NCBI GenBank assembly: GCA_902802215.1
Contig: CADCLH010000126.1
Location: forward strand, 1-11,071
DNA length: 11,071 bases
Direction: 5' to 3'
From: Oscillospiraceae bacterium
GTDB lineage: Bacteria > Bacillota > Clostridia > Oscillospirales > Oscillospiraceae
Of the stretch, positions 1 to 5,223 are shown one piece after another; within the stretch, counting starts at the first letter, position 1; each line of letters opens with the position of its first letter. The notes beneath the pieces were generated by a model. It saw only the letters and a list, made by a program, of their open reading frames with translations. It had not been told where the DNA came from and made no database searches. The position numbers and the translations under genes are program-made.

Positions 1-124
1 AAAGGATGATCGACAGGGAGACCCCCGCAAAAATCAGCAGGAAGCAGGCGATCGTGCCGGTACTTCTGGGTATCCTTTCTGCGCCGCTTTCCTTCGGCTT
101 TTTCCTGGGCTTTGGCATGTCCAT
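1..124 (-). CDS. N-terminus of a single-anchor or multipass membrane protein (partial, runs off the window)
   Basis: The minus strand reads open from an ATG at 124 to the window edge, giving about 41 residues. They begin MDMPKPRKKPKESG and continue into a hydrophobic stretch, GTIACFLLIFAGVSLSIIL, at residues 23-41. A basic, proline-rich cytoplasmic tail followed by a membrane helix is a normal N-terminus for an inner-membrane protein. A second in-frame ATG lies two codons in. The ribosome binding site is weak (AGGG about 11 bases upstream). The function cannot be told from this piece. The plus strand is also open here (frame 3 to a stop at 138-140) and also gives a hydrophobic peptide. I prefer the minus reading because of its charge pattern and because it fits a divergent arrangement with the 182 ORF. 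Confidence 0.45.
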   Translation of the reverse strand, partial: MDMPKPRKKPKESGAERIPRSTGTIACFLLIFAGVSLSIIL

Positions 125-181
125 ATCGTTCCGGCCCTGATCCACACCTGCTATGACGCATGCACGGCCAACAATGTATAT

Positions 182-376
182 ATGAACAGCACCGATGAAA
201 ATCAGCAATTGATCGGGTTGATCCTGGGTCTGTCGGCGGGCGTTCTGATCATCGTATTCGAGGTCATGGTTTTTGTGAAAGCGAAGAAGAACGCGGCGGC
301 ATACTGCGCGATGGCGACGGTCGCGGGAAAAACGACGGATATCGAAGAGGCGCAGGCCTGGAAGAACGGGCGGTAA
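182..376 (+). CDS. small hypothetical single-span membrane protein
   Basis: This 64-residue ORF has a polar N-terminus (MNSTDENQQ), one strong membrane helix (about residues 10-33, LIGLILGLSAGVLIIVFEVM and on), a basic KAKK stop-transfer patch, and a soluble tail ending AWKNGR. That order predicts one membrane span with the C-terminus inside. I do not recognise a family. No convincing ribosome binding site precedes the ATG, and the frame stays open upstream to the window edge, so the start is uncertain. The upstream residues are not protein-like. The stop is followed after about 55 bases by a strong bidirectional terminator, which supports transcription in this direction. It could still be a chance ORF. 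Confidence 0.4.
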   Translation: MNSTDENQQLIGLILGLSAGVLIIVFEVMVFVKAKKNAAAYCAMATVAGKTTDIEEAQAWKNGR

Positions 377-433
377 TACGCGGCGGCCTGTGTCCGCGCA
401 GCCTGCATCTTTCTGTCGACACACAGCAAAAAG

Positions 434-472
434 AGGCCTCCGATTTTGAGCGCATGCCAAAATCGGAGGCCT
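434..472. terminator. bidirectional intrinsic terminator
   Basis: The arms GGCCTCCGATTTT (435-447) and AAAATCGGAGGCC (459-471) pair perfectly over 13 bp around an 11-base loop, and an A-T pair extends the stem. On the plus strand the stem is followed by TTCTTTTC, and on the minus strand by CTTTTTG. It therefore ends the ferredoxin gene on the minus strand, 11 bases past its stop, and the small ORF on the plus strand. Confidence 0.9.
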
Positions 473-483
473 TCTTTTCATTT

Positions 484-1272
484 TCAGTCCATGATTTTTC
501 CGTCGCAGGAGATCGTCACGACCTGCCAGGGGATAAACTTGCCGCTCGCTTTCAGCGCGTTTTCCGCCGCTCTTTGCAGGCCGCCGCAGCAGGGCACCTC
601 CATCCGGACGATGGTCACGCTCTTGATATCGTTGTCCCGGATGATCGCCGTCAGCTTCTCGGAATAGTCCACGGCATCCAGCTTCGGACAACCGATGACG
701 GTGACCTTCCCTTTCATGAACTCCTCGTGCAGATTGGCGTAGGCATAGGCCGTGCAGTCCGCCGCGATCAGCAGCTTCGCGCCGTCAAAGAACGGGGCCT
801 TCGCGGGCAGGAGCTTGATCTGGCAGGGCCACTGAGCGAGACGCGAGACCGGGCGATATCCGACGCCGGCCGGCTCGGACGGAGCGGCGCCCGTCCTCTC
901 AAGCTGCTTCATGCGGGAACCGGGGCAGCCTCCGGCAGGGGGATTTCCGCCGGCAGCCAGATGGGCCTTCATGGCTTCCGTGCGTTTCGTTTCATCCTCG
1001 ATCTGCATGATCTCTTTGACCTTCTCGTTCTGTTTGCTCTGCTGCGCCGCTTTTACCGCCGCTTCATCATACGCAGGCGCTTCCCGCTCCTCAAAGGAGA
1101 TCGCGCCCGTGGGGCAGTTGGGCAGGCAGTCGCCGAAGCCGTCGCAGAAGTGCTCTCTGACCAGCCTGGCCTTGCCGTCCACGATGTCGATCGCGCCCTC
1201 GTGGCAGGCGCTTGCGCACAGGCCGCAGCCGTTGCATTTCTCTTCGTCGATATGGATAATCTTACGGATCAT
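484..1272 (-). CDS. ferredoxin-type 4Fe-4S iron-sulfur protein
   Basis: This 262-residue protein carries an N-terminal ferredoxin domain. The first motif is a classic CxxCxxCxxxC (C13, C16, C19, C23). The second (C43, C49, C53-P) lacks the usual second cysteine, which is F46 here. From memory, relatives described as 4Fe-4S or ATP-binding proteins also have CDGLGxC here, so this looks like a family trait rather than damage. A charged linker (about residues 62-105) leads to a cysteine-containing C-terminal domain with motifs CPGSRM, AADCTAYAYAN, GCPKLD and EVPCCGG, which may bind a further metal or redox centre. The protein is probably a cytoplasmic electron carrier or redox sensor; its partner is unknown. 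The start at 1272 is supported by GGGAGG 8 bases upstream. It is divergent from a Crp/Fnr regulator, a pairing I recall as common in Clostridia, with a shared palindromic operator. Confidence 0.88.
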   Translation of the reverse strand: MIRKIIHIDEEKCNGCGLCASACHEGAIDIVDGKARLVREHFCDGFGDCLPNCPTGAISFEEREAPAYDEAAVKAAQQSKQNEKVKEIMQIEDETKRTEAMKAHLAAGGNPPAGGCPGSRMKQLERTGAAPSEPAGVGYRPVSRLAQWPCQIKLLPAKAPFFDGAKLLIAADCTAYAYANLHEEFMKGKVTVIGCPKLDAVDYSEKLTAIIRDNDIKSVTIVRMEVPCCGGLQRAAENALKASGKFIPWQVVTISCDGKIMD

Positions 1273-1286
1273 GTTTAAAGCCTCCC

Positions 1287-1315
1287 TTGCTTTTCTGCGC
1301 TCATTCTAGTATAAT
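1287..1315 (+). promoter_or_regulatory. predicted sigma-A promoter of the Crp/Fnr gene
   Basis: A perfect TATAAT at 1310-1315 is preceded, with 17-bp spacing, by TTGCTT at 1287-1292. Transcription would start near 1322, just before the 18-bp palindrome, so a bound protein there would block the regulator's own transcription. The placement is predicted from sequence only. Confidence 0.65.
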
Positions 1316-1346
1316 CCGGCGCAGTAGTATGTGGTTATAACCACAT
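1303..1346 (-). promoter_or_regulatory. predicted activator-dependent promoter of the ferredoxin gene
   Basis: On the minus strand two overlapping -10 candidates are present, TATACT (1313-1308) and TAGAAT (1308-1303), overlapping the divergent TATAAT. Neither has a good -35; the -35 position is filled by the palindrome. If TAGAAT is used, transcription starts near 1296 and the palindrome centre (1337.5) lies at about -41.5, the class II position for Crp/Fnr activators. The geometry is seen in the sequence; its use is inferred. Confidence 0.45.
1329..1346. promoter_or_regulatory. 18-bp perfect palindrome, probable Crp/Fnr-family operator
   Basis: ATGTGGTTATAACCACAT is its own reverse complement over all 18 bases. 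It lies between the divergent ferredoxin and Crp/Fnr genes. Perfect dyads of this size in this position are typical of operators for dimeric Crp/Fnr proteins. The half-site ATGTGGTTA differs from both the E. coli CRP (TGTGA) and FNR (TTGAT) consensus half-sites. The likely binder is the neighbouring regulator. Confidence 0.75.
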
Positions 1347-1371
1347 TTTCAAAAAAGACGGGGGGCTTTTT

Positions 1372-2025
1372 ATGGATACGGCTTTTCTCCGAAAATCGAA
1401 GCTGTTCAGGGGCATGACGGAGGAGGAGATCCTCTCCGCGCTCGCTTGCTTTCACGCGCAGGAAAAACGCTGCAAAAAGGGCCAGGCTCTTCTGCATGCC
1501 GGGGACCTCACAGAAAAGCTTGGCCTTGTTTTGGAGGGCAGCGTGACCGTCGAGAGCAACGACGCCTGGGGCAACCGGACGATCCTCAGCCATGTCGGGA
1601 AGGGGCAGCTGTTTGCCGAGACCTACGCGCTGCTGGATAACGAGCCGCTGCTGGTGGATGTGATCGCAAACGAGGACTGCCGGATCCTGTTTCTCCGTGT
1701 GGGCGGCGCGCGCAGCCTGACGGCCCTGTCAACGCCGTGGGCGTCCCGGTTTCTGGCAAACATGCTGACGATTTCCGCCTTGAAGAATCTGCATCTGTCC
1801 GGACGCAGCTTTCATACGGCGCCGAAAACGATACGCGGCCGCGTGATGGCCTATCTCAACACGGTCTCTCTGCAAGCCCGGAGCCGGGAGTTCGAGATCC
1901 CGTTTGACCGGCAGCAGATGGCGGATTATCTGAACGTGGAACGGACCGCGCTTTCCAAGGAGCTGGGAAGGATGCAGGAGGACGGCTTGATCAGGACCAG
2001 GAAAAAGCATTTCGTCATCTGTTAA
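1372..2025 (+). CDS. Crp/Fnr-family transcriptional regulator
   Basis: The 217 residues are a normal length for the family. Residues about 8-110 form the cyclic-nucleotide-type beta-barrel sensor domain (GQALLHAGDLTEKLGLVLEG, then GKGQLFAETYALLD). A long dimerisation helix follows at about 125-165, and a winged helix-turn-helix sits near 178-207 (FDRQQMADYLNVERTALSKE). The N-terminal four-cysteine cluster of classical FNR is absent. Four isolated cysteines remain (C26, C34, C103, C217), so the effector is unknown; heme, nitric oxide or thiol sensing are possible. The start at 1372 follows a GGGGGG ribosome binding site. It is divergent from the iron-sulfur protein gene and probably controls both through the palindrome at 1329-1346. 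No clear terminator follows its stop. Confidence 0.93.
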   Translation: MDTAFLRKSKLFRGMTEEEILSALACFHAQEKRCKKGQALLHAGDLTEKLGLVLEGSVTVESNDAWGNRTILSHVGKGQLFAETYALLDNEPLLVDVIANEDCRILFLRVGGARSLTALSTPWASRFLANMLTISALKNLHLSGRSFHTAPKTIRGRVMAYLNTVSLQARSREFEIPFDRQQMADYLNVERTALSKELGRMQEDGLIRTRKKHFVIC

Positions 2026-2165
2026 GGACGCCTGTCGCCCCCGTCTCTCCAACTGCCCGTTGCCCACGTTGCAGTGGTTCCGGGCATCCTCCTTGTCCTC
2101 ACAAGTGTTACACCGGTTTTCCCTTGAAATTCCCGGCGGTTTCGCTTTCATCGCCGACATACCCG

Positions 2166-2669
2166 TTATCGCACGAACAGGGTACACACCCATGCCGCCA
2201 GCGCCGACGCCGCGGGGAAAATGAGCAGGAGCTTCAGCAGCTGGCTTTTGAGGTTGTATCCGTATTTCCTGTTCCTGTATACCTCTTCCACCTCCGGATA
2301 GTAGAACTGGAAGAAGCGGAACTTGCAAAGAAGATAATAATCGAAGCAGATCATGTCGTAAAGCTTGTATATGGTGAAAATCAGCACAAAGCGCAGGAAA
2401 AACTGCCGGAAGTCAAATCCGCTCCGGAAGCCGTCCCAGATCGAGAGGATCCCCACGCCCAGGATCAGGAGGATGCTGAAGACCATGAGCGTCCAGCCGA
2501 TCGTTCTGGCGCCATAAAACAGCTCCTGCTCTCTCGGCTTGAGCAATTCCTGCGCCTCCTTCGGCGCCGAGGAGAAAAATCGTTTGTCCTGGATAAACGC
2601 TACTGCTGACAAGAGCATCAGGGTGATCGCTGCGCAAAACACGACGGCCAGAAAAACCGTCAAAAGCAT
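2166..2669 (-). CDS. uncharacterised multipass membrane protein
   Basis: This 167-residue protein has an N-terminal membrane helix (about 3-25), a soluble segment with an acidic/basic mix (about 28-52), two helices (about 56-76 and 86-106), an aromatic amphipathic stretch (DYYLLCKFRFFQFYYPEVEE) and a final helix (about 143-165). The aromatic YYPEVEEVY region is probably interfacial. I do not recognise a named family. The start at 2669 is fixed by an in-frame stop just upstream and by AAGGAGG, spaced rather far (11 bases) from the ATG. It lies downstream of the 2845-3498 membrane gene on the same strand and may be co-transcribed from the promoter near 3656-3683. The 175-base gap is full of stem-loops that end at this gene's ribosome binding site. 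Confidence 0.75.
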   Translation of the reverse strand: MLLTVFLAVVFCAAITLMLLSAVAFIQDKRFFSSAPKEAQELLKPREQELFYGARTIGWTLMVFSILLILGVGILSIWDGFRSGFDFRQFFLRFVLIFTIYKLYDMICFDYYLLCKFRFFQFYYPEVEEVYRNRKYGYNLKSQLLKLLLIFPAASALAAWVCTLFVR

Positions 2670-2692
2670 GCTTTTTCACTCCTCCTTATACT

Positions 2693-2749
2693 GGTCTCCC
2701 ATAAAACGGCTTAAAGCCGTTTTATAGCGCCAAAGGCGCGTCGGAGACC
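2693..2749 (-). other. three-way-junction RNA/DNA structure in front of the 2166-2669 gene
   Basis: An outer stem, GGTCTCC (2693-2699) with GGAGACC (2743-2749), encloses two perfect hairpins. One is ATAAAACGGC/GCCGTTTTAT (2701-2710 with 2716-2725, loop of 5). The other is GCGCC/GGCGC (2727-2731 with 2735-2739, loop AAA). All stems pair without mismatch. In the minus transcript the outer stem closes only a few bases before the AAGGAGG site of the membrane protein, so it could govern translation. It could equally be part of a mobile palindromic repeat. The structure is seen in the sequence; its role is unknown. Confidence 0.6.
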
Positions 2750-2759
2750 TATGAGACGT

Positions 2760-2838
2760 GTTTTGTCCCTTCGGGCACAAAACCGGCAGCGCGCCTTGCG
2801 CGATGCCTTTTCGTTAAAACGAGCCGTTTTAACGAAAA
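2760..2838. repeat. three consecutive stem-loops between membrane-protein genes
   Basis: Three hairpins stand side by side. The first is GTTTTGT/ACAAAAC (2760-2766 with 2777-2783), topped on the plus strand by a C-UUCG-G tetraloop. The second is GGCA/TGCC plus CGCGC/GCGCG (2785-2807) with one G-A mismatch. The third is a perfect 14-bp stem, TTTTCGTTAAAACG/CGTTTTAACGAAAA (2808-2821 with 2825-2838, loop AGC). The last lies 6 bases past the 2845-3498 stop on the minus strand and may end or stabilise that transcript, but no run of U follows beyond the stem's own arm. Confidence 0.65.
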
Positions 2839-2844
2839 ACAGGA

Positions 2845-3498
2845 TTATACGGCCGCTCCCGCGCACATCAGGACGATCGCGAACAGGGAAAACCCGATCC
2901 CCATCGCGCCGCCGAGCTTGACGCCGCATTTCCTGAGCGGGACCAGGATCGCGGCTGCGGCGACGGGATTGAAAAGCGCCATCCATTTCGGCACATCCAG
3001 ATCGCCGCGCAGGATTGCCGAGGCCATGATCGCCGTCGCAAAAAAGAGCAGGCTGACTGCGCAGACAAGCGACGGGATCCTTGCGTATTTCCCCACGGAA
3101 TCCACCGCGGCCGCGGCGTCCTCCTCCGGCAGCTTCCCGGCAAGCCGGCGATGGACCACAGCCTTTGCGCACACGGAGCCGTGAAAGAACAATCCGGTAT
3201 ACGCCCCGATAAAGGTGTTGATCTTCAGCGCAAGCGCCAGAGCGGGATTCCTGCTCCCGATCAGCGCCGCCAGCGTCCACATGGTGAGATAGGTCCCCGG
3301 CTGTCCGATGCAGGACAGCCAGAACGCTTTATCAAACCGGGTTTCCGGCACCTCGGTCCACCACGCCGCGGGCTTCCCCAGAGAACGCGCGTCGACGGGA
3401 TCGCCTTTTCTGCCGGACCAGGCGAGGGGGACGTCCGCCCTCGCGCACAGGATCCCGCTCAGGAGCCCGATCATTCCGACAACAAGATAACGGTTCAT
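2845..3498 (-). CDS. uncharacterised multipass membrane protein
   Basis: From the ATG at 3498 (MNRYLVVGMIGLLSGILCAR) this is 217 residues. The frame is open further upstream to 3561, but only the 3498 start has a good ribosome binding site (GGGAGG, 6 bases away) and begins directly with a membrane helix. Hydrophobic segments lie near residues 4-20, 65-90, 95-115, 145-165, 175-190 and 200-217. Between the first two is a polar loop with WTEVPETRFDKAFWLSC, where W, E, R and F may mark a conserved family site. It resembles uncharacterised membrane proteins of Clostridia, and I cannot give a function. A TATAAT promoter lies at 3656-3683 with a 150-base leader. The stop is followed by the stem-loop array, then by another membrane-protein gene. 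Confidence 0.75.
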   Translation of the reverse strand: MNRYLVVGMIGLLSGILCARADVPLAWSGRKGDPVDARSLGKPAAWWTEVPETRFDKAFWLSCIGQPGTYLTMWTLAALIGSRNPALALALKINTFIGAYTGLFFHGSVCAKAVVHRRLAGKLPEEDAAAAVDSVGKYARIPSLVCAVSLLFFATAIMASAILRGDLDVPKWMALFNPVAAAAILVPLRKCGVKLGGAMGIGFSLFAIVLMCAGAAV

Positions 3499-3630
3499 AC
3501 AAGCCTCCCGATGACGGTCGGAACGTCCCTGCCGCCATACGCGTTGAAAAGCATGGGCCATCCCTCTTTCCCGGACGTGTTAAAAACTGCTAAGCGCCGC
3601 GCAAAAAACAGGCTCGTTTGCCCGGGGGCG

Positions 3631-3648
3631 GGTTAAGGAGCTTTAACC
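3631..3648. promoter_or_regulatory. inverted repeat at the minus-strand transcription start
   Basis: GGTTAA (3631-3636) pairs with TTAACC (3643-3648). It begins at about +1 of the transcript predicted from the TATAAT at 3661-3656. It could be an operator or a 5'-end hairpin that protects the message. Confidence 0.45.
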
Positions 3649-3655
3649 ATCGCCT

Positions 3656-3683
3656 ATTATATCCCTCTCGCGGCAAAAATCAA
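3656..3683 (-). promoter_or_regulatory. predicted promoter of the 2845-3498 gene
   Basis: On the minus strand, TTGATT (3683-3678) and a perfect TATAAT (3661-3656) are 16 bp apart. The predicted start is near 3649, leaving a leader of about 150 bases before the ATG. Confidence 0.6.
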
Positions 3684-3708
3684 GTCTGAAATGTGGCTCA
3701 TTTCAGAC
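3684..3708. promoter_or_regulatory. perfect 10-bp inverted repeat upstream of the minus promoter
   Basis: GTCTGAAATG and CATTTCAGAC pair perfectly around a 5-base loop. The repeat abuts the -35 at 3678-3683, with its centre near -47 for that promoter. It is not followed by a U-run on either strand, so an operator or activator site is likelier than a terminator. Confidence 0.5.
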
Positions 3709-3717
3709 AGATCGTCA

Positions 3718-3737
3718 TGTTGACAGCTTAGTCAACA
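3718..3737. promoter_or_regulatory. 7-bp inverted repeat containing a TTGACA box
   Basis: TGTTGAC (3718-3724) and GTCAACA (3731-3737) form a 7-bp dyad with a 6-base centre. The left arm contains TTGACA (3720-3725), but no good -10 follows at the right spacing. It lies upstream of the amidohydrolase promoter and could be an operator. Confidence 0.4.
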
Positions 3738-3747
3738 AAGATCATTC

Positions 3748-3776
3748 TTGTTTTTGTTTTTCGACAGTCATATAAT
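3748..3776 (+). promoter_or_regulatory. predicted promoter of the M20 amidohydrolase
   Basis: TTGTTT (3748-3753) and a perfect TATAAT (3771-3776) are separated by 17 bp. Transcription would start near 3783, about 41 bases before the ATG. Confidence 0.6.
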
Positions 3777-3823
3777 GAATCCGGTTTCTGAAAACCGACG
3801 ATCGTATATAGGAGGAGAGCTTT

Positions 3824-5017
3824 ATGCCAGACATGGAATACCTGAAAAGAGCAACGGAGATCAATCCGGAGGTCATCGCCAACCGCCGGTATCTGCACCA
3901 GCATCCGGAGCTGGCGTTCGACCTGGACAACACCGTCCGCTTCGTGAAGGAGAAGCTGACGGAGATGGGCTACGCGCCTGCCGACTGCGGCGACCACGGC
4001 GTCGTGGCGCTCGCCGGCGGCAGGAAGCCGGGCAAATGCATCCTCATCCGCGCGGACATGGATGCGCTGCCGATGAAGGAAGAGAGCGGGCTGGAGTTCA
4101 GCTCGCTGACGGACAGCGCGGCGCATACCTGCGGCCATGATACGCACACGGCCATGCTGCTCGGCGCGGCGAAGCTCCTCAAGGAGATGGAGGACGAGAT
4201 CCCCGGCACCGTCAAGCTGATGTTCCAGCCCGCGGAGGAGATGGGCACGGGTGCGGAGAACATGCTGAAGGCCGGCGTGCTCGAGAACCCGCATGTCGAC
4301 GCCTCGTTCGGCATCCACATCTTCGCCGCCGTGCCCGCGGGCGTGCTCGTCTACGCAAACGGCCCGATGCTGTCCTCCTGCGACGTGTTTGAGATCACGG
4401 TCAAGGGCAAGGGCGGCCACGGCTCCATGCCGAACGACACGGTCGACCCGATCATGGTCGGCGCGCACATCCTCACGGCGCTGGAGAGCATCAACTCCCG
4501 CGAGATCGCGCCGGACTCCTTCGGCGTGCTGACGGTCGGCTGCTTCCAGAGCGGCTCGAAGTTCAACATCATCCCGGACACCGCGTTCATGACCGGCACC
4601 ATCCGCACCTTCGACAGCGAAGTGCGGGAGTTCATGAAGAAGCGCCTCACCGAGCTCGCGGAGGGCACGGCCAGGGCGTACCGCGCGGAGGCCACGGTCA
4701 GCTTCCCGACCCAGATCTGCGCGGTCATCACCGACAAGGACGTCGCCCGCATCGTCGGGGAGAGCGTCGCCGCGGCCGTCGGCGCCCCGCGGGTCATCGG
4801 CAACTTCAAGCCGATCGCGGGTTCCGAGGACTTCGGCTACATCACCAGCGAGGTCCCGTCCACGTTCTTCGGACTCGGCGGATGCCCGACGGACTATCCC
4901 GCCTATCCGCAGCACAGCCCGAACATCCGCTTCAATGAGGACGCCTTCCCGGTCGGCGTGGCGGCATACGTCAGCGGCGCCATCGGCTGGCTTCAGAGCC
5001 AGGCGAAGGAAGCGTAA
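3824..5017 (+). CDS. M20-family metallo-amidohydrolase/peptidase
   Basis: At 397 residues this is full length for the M20D amidohydrolases (hippurate hydrolase, N-acetyl-diaminopimelate deacetylase, auxin-conjugate hydrolase type). These use two metal ions to cleave an amide bond of an N-acyl amino acid or similar compound in the cytoplasm. Visible motifs are RRYLHQHPEL (21-30), RADMDALPMKEESG (76-89) and HTCGHDTHTAMLLG (101-114). Also present are FQPAEEMGTGAE (134-145), KGGHGSMPNDTVDP (196-209, start of the lid/dimerisation domain), GSEDFGY (333-339) and PQHSPNI (362-368). The expected metal ligands C103, H105, E139, H165 and H364 are all present, with E138 as the likely catalytic base. The ribosome binding site is GGAGG, 8 bases before the ATG. 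No signal peptide is seen. The exact substrate cannot be read from the sequence. It is convergent with the reductase operon. Confidence 0.93.
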   Translation: MPDMEYLKRATEINPEVIANRRYLHQHPELAFDLDNTVRFVKEKLTEMGYAPADCGDHGVVALAGGRKPGKCILIRADMDALPMKEESGLEFSSLTDSAAHTCGHDTHTAMLLGAAKLLKEMEDEIPGTVKLMFQPAEEMGTGAENMLKAGVLENPHVDASFGIHIFAAVPAGVLVYANGPMLSSCDVFEITVKGKGGHGSMPNDTVDPIMVGAHILTALESINSREIAPDSFGVLTVGCFQSGSKFNIIPDTAFMTGTIRTFDSEVREFMKKRLTELAEGTARAYRAEATVSFPTQICAVITDKDVARIVGESVAAAVGAPRVIGNFKPIAGSEDFGYITSEVPSTFFGLGGCPTDYPAYPQHSPNIRFNEDAFPVGVAAYVSGAIGWLQSQAKEA

Positions 5018-5055
5018 GGAAGCGTGAGAACAGCTCCTTCCCGATAACAGGACAG

Positions 5056-5079
5056 AGCCGGGGTCAGAAGACCCCGGCT
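5056..5079. terminator. GC-rich hairpin, first copy
   Basis: AGCCGGGGTC (5056-5065) pairs perfectly with GACCCCGGCT (5070-5079) around AGAA, 38 bases past the amidohydrolase stop. No U-run follows directly. The same 24 bases recur at 5177-5200. Confidence 0.6.
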
Positions 5080-5109
5080 GAAGCTGTCGACAAAGTGTCG
5101 ACAGCTTCA
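5079..5109. repeat. 14-bp perfect inverted repeat
   Basis: TGAAGCTGTCGACA and TGTCGACAGCTTCA pair perfectly around AAG. It touches the preceding hairpin with no gap. There is no U-run on either side; the stem contains GTCGAC twice. Confidence 0.65.
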
Positions 5110-5112
5110 GAG

Positions 5113-5150
5113 GCAAAAATGGGAACTTCCGAAAAAGTTCCCATTTTTGC
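5113..5150. terminator. strong bidirectional intrinsic terminator
   Basis: GCAAAAATGGGAACTT (5113-5128) pairs over 16 bp with AAGTTCCCATTTTTGC (5135-5150) around a 6-base loop. The outer A/T tract in the stem supplies TTTTT on either strand. It would end the amidohydrolase transcript on the plus strand and the reductase operon on the minus strand. Confidence 0.8.
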
Positions 5151-5175
5151 ATGGATTGTACGTGAAGGGGGACTC

Positions 5176-5201
5176 GAGCCGGGGTCAGAAGACCCCGGCT
5201 C
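5176..5201. terminator. GC-rich hairpin, second copy
   Basis: GAGCCGGGGTC (5176-5186) pairs with GACCCCGGCTC (5191-5201) around AGAA. It is identical to the 5056-5079 hairpin but has one more base pair, and lies 22 bases past the reductase stop on the minus strand. CGTTCTTTGTTC follows on the plus side. Confidence 0.65.
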
Positions 5202-5223
5202 CGTTCTTTGTTCAACTACAGAT

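Larger units (their letters stand above)
3499..3823. other. intergenic control region between divergent genes
   Basis: These 325 bases hold no gene that I can support. They contain a minus promoter (3656-3683), a plus promoter (3748-3776), three inverted repeats (3631-3648, 3684-3708, 3718-3737), a small hairpin in the amidohydrolase leader, CGGTTT/AAACCG (3782-3787 with 3792-3797), and the minus-strand leader of the membrane gene. Confidence 0.7.

Noticed and set aside
3..140. Plus-strand hydrophobic reading at the left edge, ending at 138-140
   Set aside because: It is equally open but gives a hydrophobic patch without sensible topology. The minus reading has a better N-terminal charge pattern. 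Not excluded.
454..1278. 274-residue plus-strand ORF opposite the ferredoxin gene
   Set aside because: The minus strand gives clear cysteine motifs and a proper ribosome binding site. The plus reading has no family resemblance and begins inside the terminator.
2693..2749. Cloverleaf-like fold considered as a tRNA
   Set aside because: It has only two inner hairpins, lacks the T-loop and anticodon-arm signatures, and has no CCA or acceptor-stem geometry.
3499..3561. Upstream extension of the 2845-3498 membrane protein to an ATG at 3561
   Set aside because: The added 21 residues are basic and unstructured and lack a ribosome binding site, while the 3498 ATG has GGGAGG and starts a membrane helix.
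5056..5201. Two identical 24-base units with a spacer, resembling a minimal CRISPR array
   Set aside because: Only two copies exist, the spacer between them (97 bases) is itself two hairpins, no cas gene is near, and each unit is a plain terminator-like stem.
3728..5215. 495-residue minus-strand ORF opposite the amidohydrolase
   Set aside because: It is an arginine/alanine/histidine-rich shadow caused by the G/C third positions of the M20 gene. It has no motif and no ribosome binding site, and it spans the hairpin cluster.
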